Source: Anaerococcus urinomassiliensis (GTDB taxonomy: Bacteria > Bacillota > Clostridia > Tissierellales > Peptoniphilaceae). From it: a stretch of 64,000 bases of DNA. Below the pieces are notes generated by a model. The model searched no databases. It saw nothing but the letters and a program-made list of their open reading frames with translations, and was not told where the DNA came from. Positions 42,264-50,476 of the stretch are shown piece after piece; within the stretch, counting starts at the first letter, position 1; every line of letters begins with the position of its first letter. The DNA lies in contig NZ_LT635782.1 of NCBI RefSeq assembly GCF_900128425.1, positions 873,501 through 937,500 of the forward strand, in the 5' to 3' direction. The translations under genes and the position numbers were made by a program.

Positions 42264-43603
42264 ATTTTTTCCTTAACAACTGGATAAGATCCAGTAAAAC
42301 AAGCTGTACAATAATTATCAGGATTATTAGTCAACTTCAAAATATTTTCCAATGATAGAAATTCCAGGCTATCAGCACCGATTTTTTTCCTTATATCATC
42401 AATTGACATTTTTGCTGCTATAAGCTTATCTTTATCAGGAGTATCTACTCCATAATAGCAAGGATTGATAAATGGTGGAGAGGTTACCCTCAAGTGGACT
42501 TCCTTTGCTCCGGCCTTTCTTATCCTTTCGATAAGCTTTTCGCTGGTGGTTCCCCTTACTATAGAATCATCAACCAAGACTATCCTTTTGCCATCTATGA
42601 CTGATTTTTGTGGATTAAGTTTTAGTCTTACAGCAAGTTCTCTCTCTTTTTGATTAGACTTTATAAAGGTCCTACCCATATACCTATTTTTAACTAGACC
42701 TGCTGCAAAAGGTATGCCAGATCTTTGGGAAAAGCCTATTGCTGATGGAGTTCCTGAATCTGGTACTGGGCAAACCAAATCAGCTTCTACAGGAGCTTGG
42801 TCATACAAGAGCTCTCCACTGCGTCTTCTAAACATATAGGCATTAGTATTTTCAATATTAGCATCTGGCCTTGCTGTATAAACATATTCGAAGATGCAAG
42901 ATTTATAGGAAGCTTTTTCATCCATTGGATAAGATTTGATGCCATCTTTATCTACAACAACAATCTCACCTGCTTTGACATCTCTATAATTATCAATGTC
43001 TAGTATTTCAATAGCTGCATTTTCACTTGCTATTACTACATTTTCATCATCAAAACCTATCATTAAAGGCCTTATACCATTGTAATCTCTGAAGCCAACT
43101 ATTTTATCTGGCATACAAAGAACACAAGAATATGCTCCTTTGATATCTTCCATGGCCCTTCTTACTGCCTTTACAATATCGCCTTCAAAATATCTAGCTA
43201 TGAGAAATAAAATAAGTTCACTATCTGTTTGGGTATGAAAAACCATACCATTATTTTCTTCCTTGCTTTTTAGACCATAATAATTTATCAAATTGCCATC
43301 GTGGGCAATGGAAAGTTCATTATCTTTAACAAAACTTAGCAAAGGTTCGACATTATAGTCTCTATTGCAACCCTCTGGTGCACTTCTAACATGGCCTATG
43401 CCAATTTTCCCATCGTGGTATTTAAGATTATTATCATTAAAAACCTCATTGACCAAACCCATTGCTTTGACTCTATACAGATGAGATCCATCAGATATGT
43501 TAATACCTGCTGAATCTTGTCCCCTATGCTGAATAGAGCTTAATGAATAAAAAAGTTTTTGTACAACACTATCGTTCGATTTTATTGCAACTACGCCACT
43601 CAT
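42260..43603 (-). CDS. purF: Amidophosphoribosyltransferase with serine in place of the nucleophilic cysteine
   Basis: 447 residues; first enzyme of purine synthesis (PRPP to phosphoribosylamine). The N-terminal glutaminase domain keeps QHRGQDSAGI, AHDGNLINY and HTQTDSE, but the protein starts MSGVVAI where active enzymes have Cys-Gly-(Val/Ile) after processing, and the usual RYST loop reads RSAP. The PRPP loop VLVDDSIVRGTTS is intact, and Cys residues for a 4Fe-4S cluster of the Bacillus type are present (SCIFEYVYTARPD, NPCYYG, YCTACFTG). It may use free ammonia, or the serine may be a lineage trait; both are inference. AAGGAGGG lies 9 nt before the ATG. Confidence 0.88.
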   Translation of the reverse strand: MSGVVAIKSNDSVVQKLFYSLSSIQHRGQDSAGINISDGSHLYRVKAMGLVNEVFNDNNLKYHDGKIGIGHVRSAPEGCNRDYNVEPLLSFVKDNELSIAHDGNLINYYGLKSKEENNGMVFHTQTDSELILFLIARYFEGDIVKAVRRAMEDIKGAYSCVLCMPDKIVGFRDYNGIRPLMIGFDDENVVIASENAAIEILDIDNYRDVKAGEIVVVDKDGIKSYPMDEKASYKSCIFEYVYTARPDANIENTNAYMFRRRSGELLYDQAPVEADLVCPVPDSGTPSAIGFSQRSGIPFAAGLVKNRYMGRTFIKSNQKERELAVRLKLNPQKSVIDGKRIVLVDDSIVRGTTSEKLIERIRKAGAKEVHLRVTSPPFINPCYYGVDTPDKDKLIAAKMSIDDIRKKIGADSLEFLSLENILKLTNNPDNYCTACFTGSYPVVKEKI

Positions 43604-43645
43604 AGAATCCTACCCTCCTTGCTTTTTCAACAATATTACATACAT

Positions 43646-43674
43646 AAAAAGAGAACCCTAGACAGGGTTCTCTT
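43646..43674 (-). terminator. Terminator/attenuator upstream of purF
   Basis: A perfect 11-bp stem, AAGAGAACCCT (43649-43659) with AGGGTTCTCTT (43664-43674) and a 4-nt loop, followed on the minus strand by TTTTT. It lies about 45 bp before purF within the leader transcript, so it must be bypassed for operon expression. Confidence 0.85.
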
Positions 43675-43801
43675 TTAAAGCATGGCAAAATACGCCAATT
43701 GGAAATCTTAATTTTTTGATGTAGGCAAAGATAGGGTATGAAAGTTCTAAAAAAACACTTCTATTAGCAAATGTCATAATGTTTAGACACTCATTGTTCA
43801 T
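43658..43801 (-). CDS. Possible leader peptide of the purine operon (47 aa)
   Basis: A 47-codon ORF with an excellent site (GGAGG 6 nt before ATG 43801). The product begins MNNECLNIMTFANRSVF and ends HALKENPV; it is not rich in any one amino acid. Its last codons form the 5' arm of the terminator and its TAG stop lies in the loop, so a terminating ribosome would cover the hairpin. The ORF could be a regulatory leader peptide or a small protein; no family is recognised. Confidence 0.6.
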   Translation of the reverse strand: MNNECLNIMTFANRSVFLELSYPIFAYIKKLRFPIGVFCHALKENPV

Positions 43802-43841
43802 AATACCCCTCCATCTATCCCTTAAATTTTTATATAAGACT

Positions 43842-43869
43842 ATTATAAATATTTTTAAAAAAATTTCAA
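43842..43869 (-). promoter_or_regulatory. Promoter of the purine operon
   Basis: Minus-strand TTGAAA (43869-43864), 16-bp spacer, TATAAT (43847-43842). Transcription would start near 43835, giving a leader of about 230 nt before purF. I found no purine-riboswitch core in that leader. Confidence 0.7.
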
Positions 43870-43914
43870 GTCTAAATTTATATTATTTTGCAATATAGGT
43901 AAATTTTCTATAAA

Positions 43915-45570
43915 TTAAAATAGACCAACAATCTCATTATTATCATCTAAATCAATATTATAAGCATTGGCTGCCTTAGGTAGGCCTGGCATAGTTAGAA
44001 CATTTCCAGTATAAACTACCAAAAATCCTGCTCCTGCATTGACCCTAATATCTCTAATATTTATTTCATAATCATCACATGTAATATTTATCTTATCATC
44101 ATCTGATAGAGAATATGGAGTTTTAGCTATACAAATAGGTAAATTAGAATATCCTAGTTTTTCTATTTTTTTGATTTCTTTTTCACATTTTTTACTATAA
44201 ACTACTCCCTTGGACCTATAAATTTCCTTGGCAATAGTTTCGATTTTCTCTTTTATAGGCAAATCAAGTTCATATAAGTATTTAAAATCATTGTCATTTT
44301 CACATAGATCAACAACTTTTTGAGCTAGGTCGACTCCACCTTGGGCACCATCAGTAAATACTGTGGTTTCAATAGCATCAACTCCCAGTGTTTGTGTCAA
44401 TTCTTTGAGTAACTTAATCTCATCATCTGTATCAGTTGCAAATTTATTAATGGCAACCACAATATTTTTGCCGAACTTTTTCATATTTTCAATGTGGATT
44501 CTTAGGTTTTTAAATCCGATTTTTAGATAATCCAAGTTTTCATCTGCTAGATTGTCAAAATCCATTCCTGCATGGTATTTTAAAGATCTGATAGAAGTAA
44601 CGATTACGGTTGCATCTGGACTAAGTCCACCTAGTCGACATTTTATGTCGTTAAATTTCTCAGCTCCCAAGTCTGCGCCAAATCCTGCTTCTGTAACAGC
44701 ATAGTCAGCAATGCCCAAAGCAGTTTTTGTCGCAAGTAGAGAGTTGCATCCATGAGCTATATTTGCAAATGGTCCACCGTGAATTATTGCTGGAGTGTTT
44801 TCTGTTGTTTGAACTAGATTTGCCTTTAGGGCATCTTTCATTACAACTGCAACAGATCCTGTAGCTCTGATGTCATCAACTGTAACAGGCTTATTGTCGT
44901 AGTCAAAGGCAACAATCATTTTGCTTACCCTGTCTTTGAAATCTTCAATACTTGTTGCAAGGCACAAAACAGCCATCATTTCTGTAGCAACAGTTATATC
45001 AAATTTGTCCTCACGAGTAACGCCGTCAGTCCTATTACCCATTCCAATTACAATATTTCTCAAAGCTCTATCGTTAAGGTCAACACATCTTCTCCAAACA
45101 ATTTGTTTTGGATCAATGTTTTTTTCGTTGCCTTGGTAGATATGATTATCCAAAATTGCAGCAACTAGATTTACAGCAGATGTTATAGCATGAAAGTCTC
45201 CAGTAAAGTGCAAGTTTATCTCATCCATCGGTAAAACTTGGCTGTAGCCACCACCTGCAGCACCGCCTTTTCTACCAAAAGAAGGTCCCATAGATGGTTC
45301 CCTTAAAACTGAAATGGCATTCTTGCCGATCTTGTTTAAAGCCATTGATAAGCCTATATTTAGAGTTGTTTTTCCTTCTCCACTTGGAGTTGGATTAGTA
45401 GCAGTAACTAAGATCAACTTAGAATTTTCTTTTTTCTTATTTGCATATTCTAAGCCTAACTTAGCCTTGTATTTGCCATACTTCTCATAGTCACTAATGC
45501 CCAAATCATGGCAAAGGTCATCAATATCCCTAAGTTCAATCTCTTTTGCAATTTCAATATCAGTCTTCAT
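43915..45570 (-). CDS. fhs: Formate-tetrahydrofolate ligase
   Basis: 551 residues, the standard length. Makes 10-formyl-THF from formate, THF and ATP. TATNPTPSGEGKTTLNIGL near residue 55 is the nucleotide-binding loop; REPSMGPSFGRKGGAAGGG near 88 and NLHFTGDFHAITSA near 118 are family signatures. It lies upstream of the purine operon in the same direction with a separate promoter between them, and supplies the cofactor of PurN and PurH. In fermentative anaerobes it may also run in reverse for ATP. Confidence 0.97.
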   Translation of the reverse strand: MKTDIEIAKEIELRDIDDLCHDLGISDYEKYGKYKAKLGLEYANKKKENSKLILVTATNPTPSGEGKTTLNIGLSMALNKIGKNAISVLREPSMGPSFGRKGGAAGGGYSQVLPMDEINLHFTGDFHAITSAVNLVAAILDNHIYQGNEKNIDPKQIVWRRCVDLNDRALRNIVIGMGNRTDGVTREDKFDITVATEMMAVLCLATSIEDFKDRVSKMIVAFDYDNKPVTVDDIRATGSVAVVMKDALKANLVQTTENTPAIIHGGPFANIAHGCNSLLATKTALGIADYAVTEAGFGADLGAEKFNDIKCRLGGLSPDATVIVTSIRSLKYHAGMDFDNLADENLDYLKIGFKNLRIHIENMKKFGKNIVVAINKFATDTDDEIKLLKELTQTLGVDAIETTVFTDGAQGGVDLAQKVVDLCENDNDFKYLYELDLPIKEKIETIAKEIYRSKGVVYSKKCEKEIKKIEKLGYSNLPICIAKTPYSLSDDDKINITCDDYEINIRDIRVNAGAGFLVVYTGNVLTMPGLPKAANAYNIDLDDNNEIVGLF

Positions 45571-45606
45571 AAACCAGCCTTTCTCTAATATGTATTATTT
45601 AAGCAA

Positions 45607-45650
45607 CAAACGTTTGACTTTAATATACCATATGCTTTTAAATTTTAAAA
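45607..45650 (-). promoter_or_regulatory. fhs promoter region with a CAAACGTTTG palindrome
   Basis: A -10-like TATATT (45627-45622) with a weak -35 lies upstream of the perfect 10-bp palindrome CAAACGTTTG (45607-45616), which would sit near the transcription start. The palindrome equals the core of LacI-family sites, including the enterobacterial PurR box. No LacI-type regulator is in the window, so operator function is only a suggestion. Confidence 0.4.
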
Positions 45651-45686
45651 TAATGTGTGTGATTAATGTATAATTGTGATTTTAGA

Positions 45687-45729
45687 TAAAAATATGGCTT
45701 CTAGTATTTATTTAAATCCTAAAAGCCAT
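45687..45729 (-). terminator. Terminator after the FtsX-type permease gene
   Basis: On the minus strand ATGGCTT (45729-45723) pairs with AAGCCAT (45700-45694), with TAG/CTA extending the stem around one mismatch, followed by ATTTTTA. It is 17 nt after the permease stop. Confidence 0.7.
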
Positions 45730-45745
45730 TTATTCCAATATATTA

Positions 45746-48175
45746 TTAAATTGTTCTTATAAGTTCTACTGTTGGTTTATCAAGGATTCTCTTTAAGGAG
45801 AAATGATAGATTAACAAGTTTGCAGCGTATACAACTATCGAAAATCCTAAGAACGCAAGGTGATTGTAGTATTTTAAGAATACGTAAAAATTATATCTAG
45901 ATGAAATTATTGACATGATTGTAATAACAAAAAAGGTCACTAATATTGCTAAAGCAAATGATTTTATTTGTTCAAATACAAATTCTTGTTTTAATAATTT
46001 TTCTAAATCAGTTTTTTCCATTCCTATAGAATACAGGTTGCCTATTTCTTTTTTTCTTGCCATCAAACTAGAATTTATAGAAGCATATCCATTTGTGAAA
46101 TTTAGTGCAAGAATTATAGCTGCTAGGATAAAGTTTATGCTTAAAAGACCACCCAAGAATTTATCATCCTCCTCACTCCTATCACTGTCACTATAAACTT
46201 CATAGCTTTCATCAGTTCTAGGATTCTTATCCAAAAAATTCTTAATAGATTCTTTGCTATCAGAAATTTGATCAGGATTTACATCCATTTTTAGAGTAAA
46301 AGGATAATTTACTAGATTTCCATTCCCAGTAGACTCCAATAGTTTAAAGTAGGTATCAAAATCTGTAAAAATGTAGGCACCACCTCGATTAATTTTTAAT
46401 GTTATATCTTTTAAATCATCTATATTCTTGCTTATATCAATAGATGTTTTCTGTCCGCTAGCTGTTATTAAGTCTAATTTTTTAGGGTCTTTGAAAAACT
46501 TAACCATCTTAGCATCTCTTAATGGCTCATTAGGGTTAGACTGGATCATATTATATAAAATAAATTCTCCTTTATTGCCTCCTAAGTTATTAAGGTCTTC
46601 TTCCCTTAGTCCTACAATATTTCCTGAAATTGAATTTTCTTCAGTATCACTATTATATTCTGAAAAAAATTCTTCCAAATTATTAGTAAAAAATTCTTCA
46701 GAAAATTCAAGATTATTTTCAATAGATAAATTTCTTTGCTGATAGATAAATGATTTTTTAGAATCAATTTTTTTATCAACTTCTATTAGATTATTAGGAA
46801 GAATAGGATCATTACTATAATAATCAACTGTCAAGTTATAATCATCTTGATAAAAGCCTAAATCTACCGCATAACTTGAAAAAGATATAAAAATAAATAA
46901 GACTGAAATTATCAAGACTCCTATTGTTGAAATATATGATTGAGACTTAATACTCGCAAGGTTATTTATCCTTAGTTCTTTAAAAATAGTACTAGCTCTT
47001 TTCTTTTTTGATTTTTTAAAGTTTATTAGACCCTTTAGACCATCTATAATCTCTATTTTCTTTATTTTCCTCAAGGTAATTGCAAGCGATATAAATATTA
47101 TTAGTAAGGAAATCAATATTATAAGAAAGCTTAATATAATATTAAAGTCTACATAAGATGGAACATCAATACCCATATTACTATTAATTAGGCTAAAATA
47201 TTTTTTAATTACTGCATAGCCTAAAATATGTCCTAGCAATAAGGGTAAGATTGATATAATAACCGCTTCTTTAAAAAGCAAAGAAAGTATTTGTGAATCT
47301 GTGCTTCCTATTGATTTATACATGGATAGGACCTTGATTTTCTCTAAAGACCATACTAAAAATATATTTTTATTAAAAAATACAAATATTCCTATGGCTA
47401 AAATCACAAGAAAAATTGTTGATAATTGTTTTAATATTCTTCCCACATTACTTTCATATAAGTTATAATAATCAACAATTGCTGGTTCAAATTCAACTTT
47501 AATTTTCCTACCTAGTTTATTTGACAAATCTTCTTCGATTATATCTTGATTGTCATAGGCTTTATAAAGTGATTTAAATCTTATGGCTGTAAGTTTATTT
47601 TCATAATTTGAGTTAATAAGAATATTTGCACCACTTATATTATTAGGATTATCCTTAATAATTCCAACTATTTTCATTTCCTTACTTGTTGTTTTTATAA
47701 ATTCTTCATCACTTGTAGGCTTATATGTTGGATTTACAATTTTGCCATCTATTGTTCTCTTTCCGAATTCAACGTTTACTTTATCCAATATAGCTAAATT
47801 TTTGTTTTTTATAAGGCTCTCACTAAGGGCAATTTCATCTAAATTATTAGGATACCTTCCTTCTTTTAATTTATAATCACCCTTCATATTGGCAATAGCT
47901 TTGTCAAATAGAGATATGGCTAAAATCTTATCTTCAATTTTTCCAGATATGGAATCACTTGACTCGAAACCTGCCTCTTTAACATATTCATTACTATTTA
48001 TAATAGGCAAGTCATTTTCTTTTATATCACCTTCTATAAAGGCATCTTCATAATATTCACTCCTAAATTCTCTATTTGTAAAAGATATGCTAGAAAATGA
48101 ATAATAAAATATCACAGTGAAAAACAAGGAAACAATAAATACTGATATGAAAATAGGAAAATTCTTCTTATTCAT
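45746..48175 (-). CDS. ABC transporter permease (FtsX-like, 809 aa)
   Basis: An N-terminal membrane segment, a large outer domain (about 40-260), three membrane segments near 265-380, another segment near 420, a second outer domain to about 680, and three C-terminal membrane segments. This is the eight-segment, two-FtsX-core layout of exporter permeases, longer than BceB. I start at ATG 48175, 9 nt after GGGAG; ATGs further upstream lie within the ATPase gene. It pairs with the ATPase and the downstream-acting two-component system, so a role in antimicrobial-peptide or envelope-stress response is likely but inferred. Confidence 0.82.
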   Translation of the reverse strand: MNKKNFPIFISVFIVSLFFTVIFYYSFSSISFTNREFRSEYYEDAFIEGDIKENDLPIINSNEYVKEAGFESSDSISGKIEDKILAISLFDKAIANMKGDYKLKEGRYPNNLDEIALSESLIKNKNLAILDKVNVEFGKRTIDGKIVNPTYKPTSDEEFIKTTSKEMKIVGIIKDNPNNISGANILINSNYENKLTAIRFKSLYKAYDNQDIIEEDLSNKLGRKIKVEFEPAIVDYYNLYESNVGRILKQLSTIFLVILAIGIFVFFNKNIFLVWSLEKIKVLSMYKSIGSTDSQILSLLFKEAVIISILPLLLGHILGYAVIKKYFSLINSNMGIDVPSYVDFNIILSFLIILISLLIIFISLAITLRKIKKIEIIDGLKGLINFKKSKKKRASTIFKELRINNLASIKSQSYISTIGVLIISVLFIFISFSSYAVDLGFYQDDYNLTVDYYSNDPILPNNLIEVDKKIDSKKSFIYQQRNLSIENNLEFSEEFFTNNLEEFFSEYNSDTEENSISGNIVGLREEDLNNLGGNKGEFILYNMIQSNPNEPLRDAKMVKFFKDPKKLDLITASGQKTSIDISKNIDDLKDITLKINRGGAYIFTDFDTYFKLLESTGNGNLVNYPFTLKMDVNPDQISDSKESIKNFLDKNPRTDESYEVYSDSDRSEEDDKFLGGLLSINFILAAIILALNFTNGYASINSSLMARKKEIGNLYSIGMEKTDLEKLLKQEFVFEQIKSFALAILVTFFVITIMSIISSRYNFYVFLKYYNHLAFLGFSIVVYAANLLIYHFSLKRILDKPTVELIRTI

Positions 48176-48848
48176 GTTTCTCATCTCCCACAATTTTTCC
48201 ATCAACAATGGTCACGATACGACCTGCCTCTAGGGCGATTTTTTCGTCGTGGGTGATTAGGATTATTGTTTGTTTTAAGGTCTTATTAAAATATTTAAAG
48301 ATTTCAATTATTTCCTTGGAATTTTTCCTGTCTAGGTTGCCTGTTGGTTCATCTGCTAGGATTATTGATGGTTTGTAGATAATACTTCTCGCTATGGCAA
48401 CTCTTTGTTGTTGACCTCCAGATAGTTCACTTGGAAAGGCATCAAGTTTACTTTCTATACCAAGTTTTCTAACAGTATCAAGCAAGATTTCTTCATTGAT
48501 TTTTCTCTTATCCAATTTTAGGGGAAGCTCTATGTTATGCCTTACTGTTAAATTTTGGATTAGATTATAAAATTGATATATTAAACCTACTTTTCTCCTA
48601 CGAAAAAGAGCTAGTTCCTTTGAAGTATACTGAGAAATATCATTACCTTCTATATAAACTTTGCCCTCACTTGGACTATCTACTCCTCCTATAATATGTA
48701 AAAGAGTTGATTTACCAGAACCACTAGGGCCTACAATGGCTACAAATTCTCCTCTTTCTATTGTAAGGTCAACTCCATCTAAGGCCACCACCTTGGAGTT
48801 TCCCTCTCCATATTCTTTTCTTAAATTTTCTACTTTTAAAATTTCCAT
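48168..48848 (-). CDS. ABC transporter ATP-binding protein (MacB/LolD type)
   Basis: 226 residues. Walker A GPSGSGKST near residue 39, signature LSGGQQQRVAIAR near 143, Walker B IILADEPTGNLD near 163, H-loop ITHDE. The EPTGNLD form is typical of ATPases that drive FtsX-type permeases. Its 3' end overlaps the permease gene by 8 nt. Confidence 0.93.
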   Translation of the reverse strand: MEILKVENLRKEYGEGNSKVVALDGVDLTIERGEFVAIVGPSGSGKSTLLHIIGGVDSPSEGKVYIEGNDISQYTSKELALFRRRKVGLIYQFYNLIQNLTVRHNIELPLKLDKRKINEEILLDTVRKLGIESKLDAFPSELSGGQQQRVAIARSIIYKPSIILADEPTGNLDRKNSKEIIEIFKYFNKTLKQTIILITHDEKIALEAGRIVTIVDGKIVGDEKHE

Positions 48849-48900
48849 ACTTGCCTCCTTTTTCTTATCTTAAGGTAAGTATATAAAAGTAAAGTGATTT

Positions 48901-49755
48901 TTAGGTGACATTGTAAAATTTCATTTCAAATCTCGCTCCAGAATCTGTATTTGAGACAGAAATCTCCCCGTTATTTTTCTCGATAATTGTCTTTGCCATA
49001 GCAAGGCCTATGCCAAAACCATTTGAATCTGGTGTTTTATAAAAGCGTTTAAAGATTTTTTTGATATTTTCTTTTTCTATTCCTCCTCCATTATCTTCTA
49101 TAATTAAGCTGGTATAGAGTGGATTTTTGTAAGATGAAATTGAAATTTTATCGCAAGATGGTCTATTATCAGCGTTCTTTAAGATATTGATTATAGCTTC
49201 TGCTAGCCAATAAAAATCTCCACAAATAAAATTATTTTTTAAACTTTCTTCTACATCTATGGTTTTCTTTAAGTCAAGGCTGTCCAGTGCATATGTAGTT
49301 AATTCTTCCAGACTAAATGTTTCTTTTTTCATCAAATCTTTGTTTGCATCAAGACTTGAAAGTTTTAACAAAATATCTGATAAAGAACTTAGCCTTAGAA
49401 TTTGCCTTTTTAATATTTCTATATCACTATTAGCAGAGTAATCCCATTCCAAATTTTCTATAGAAAAAAGCATGGATGTGATTGGTGTTTTTATCTGATG
49501 TGCGATGTCTTCCAAGTATTCGATTTGTTTTTCGCTATTTTTAGTACTTCTTTCTTTAGCTTCCACTATTTCTATAAATAGCTTGTAAATTTTATCCTCC
49601 AAAATAGAAAAATCATCTTGTTTCATAGGAATCTTGTAATTTTGATTTTTCATATTGTCGATTAAATCTATAAGCTCATATATTCTTTTTTTCTTTCTTT
49701 TTTCTAGAATGTAATAAAGGAAAACTAGACTTCCTATCCAAAGTAAATAAATCAT
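48901..49755 (-). CDS. Sensor histidine kinase with a short membrane anchor
   Basis: 284 residues. One obvious membrane segment at the very N-terminus (about 1-18) and no extracellular sensor domain. H box IAHQIKTPITSML near residue 86, N box NILKNADNRPS near 195, G boxes IEDNGGGIEKEN and GFGIGLAMAK. Such sensor-poor kinases often sense through a partner ABC transporter, which here lies immediately downstream; that mechanism is inferred from Bce-type systems. Adjacent to the response regulator by 1 nt. Confidence 0.9.
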   Translation of the reverse strand: MIYLLWIGSLVFLYYILEKRKKKRIYELIDLIDNMKNQNYKIPMKQDDFSILEDKIYKLFIEIVEAKERSTKNSEKQIEYLEDIAHQIKTPITSMLFSIENLEWDYSANSDIEILKRQILRLSSLSDILLKLSSLDANKDLMKKETFSLEELTTYALDSLDLKKTIDVEESLKNNFICGDFYWLAEAIINILKNADNRPSCDKISISSYKNPLYTSLIIEDNGGGIEKENIKKIFKRFYKTPDSNGFGIGLAMAKTIIEKNNGEISVSNTDSGARFEMKFYNVT

Positions 49756-50406
49756 TTAATCCATCCTATAACCAATTCCTCTAACAGTAGTGATAATTTC
49801 TTTATCCAGTTTTTCTCTAATTCTTTTGATTGTTGACGTAAGAGTATTATCGTTTACAAACTTATCTCTATCCTCCCAAAACATTTCCAAAAGTTGACTT
49901 CTAGTATAGACTCTGTGCGGATTTTTGATAAACAAAAGTAGAATCTTATATTCAAGAGCTGTTAATTCCACGTCATCTCCCTTAAAATAAACTTTTGAAT
50001 TATTTAAATCTATTTTTATATCCTTGTATGTAATAATTTTATCTTCATTTAGTGGAATAGTTCTTAAAACCGCATCAATTCTCGCCCTAAGAATAGCAAG
50101 GGAAAATGGCTTGGTTAGGTAATCATCTGCGCCTTGATCAAGAGATGCTATTATAAAATCTTCATCGTTTTTTACAGTAGTAACTATAACTCTGATATCT
50201 TTATCTTTTAACTTTCCAATCAAATACTGACCATCTTTGTCTGGTAGATTTATATCTAATAACGCACAATCGAAATTTATATCCATCTTATACAAGGCTT
50301 CATAATATGAAGACGCAAGATCAACTTCATATCCATTTTTTGATAAGTACTTTTTTATTTGTAGAGCAATTTCTTCATTGTCTTCTATAATTAATATATT
50401 TTTCAT
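49756..50406 (-). CDS. OmpR-family response regulator
   Basis: 216 residues. The receiver domain has IIEDNEE at the N-terminus, the phosphoacceptor Asp in LLDINLPDKDG near residue 54, and the conserved Lys in YLTKPFS near 100; the winged-helix effector has LTALEYKILLLFIKNPHRVYTR (core ALEYKIL) and VRGIGYRMD at the end. It likely activates the following ABC genes. Confidence 0.93.
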   Translation of the reverse strand: MKNILIIEDNEEIALQIKKYLSKNGYEVDLASSYYEALYKMDINFDCALLDINLPDKDGQYLIGKLKDKDIRVIVTTVKNDEDFIIASLDQGADDYLTKPFSLAILRARIDAVLRTIPLNEDKIITYKDIKIDLNNSKVYFKGDDVELTALEYKILLLFIKNPHRVYTRSQLLEMFWEDRDKFVNDNTLTSTIKRIREKLDKEIITTVRGIGYRMD

Positions 50407-50441
50407 TTTTCCCTCTCAAAATTCTCTTATATCTTATTTTC

Positions 50442-50470
50442 AGTATACCATTAATAATATAATAAATTAA
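50442..50470 (-). promoter_or_regulatory. Promoter region of the two-component system
   Basis: A -10-like TATACT (50447-50442) precedes the regulator by about 40 bp; the -35 region is weak (TTAATT). The IS256-family element starts only 7 bp further upstream, so any upstream regulator site has been displaced. Confidence 0.45.
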
Positions 50471-50476
50471 TTATAA
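50469..50476. repeat. Left target-site duplication of the IS256-family element
   Basis: AATTATAA directly abuts the left end and is identical to the 8 bp after the right end (51786-51793). Eight-bp duplications are the rule for IS256 elements, so this insertion is recent enough to be intact. Confidence 0.9.

Noticed and set aside
43604..43840. Purine or ZTP riboswitch upstream of purF
   Set aside because: The conserved cores of these aptamers could not be found on either strand; only the leader ORF and terminator are visible.
45746..50406. Naming the ABC and two-component genes BceABRS
   Set aside because: The permease is 809 residues with two outer domains, unlike the ten-segment BceB, and the kinase has only one clear membrane segment.
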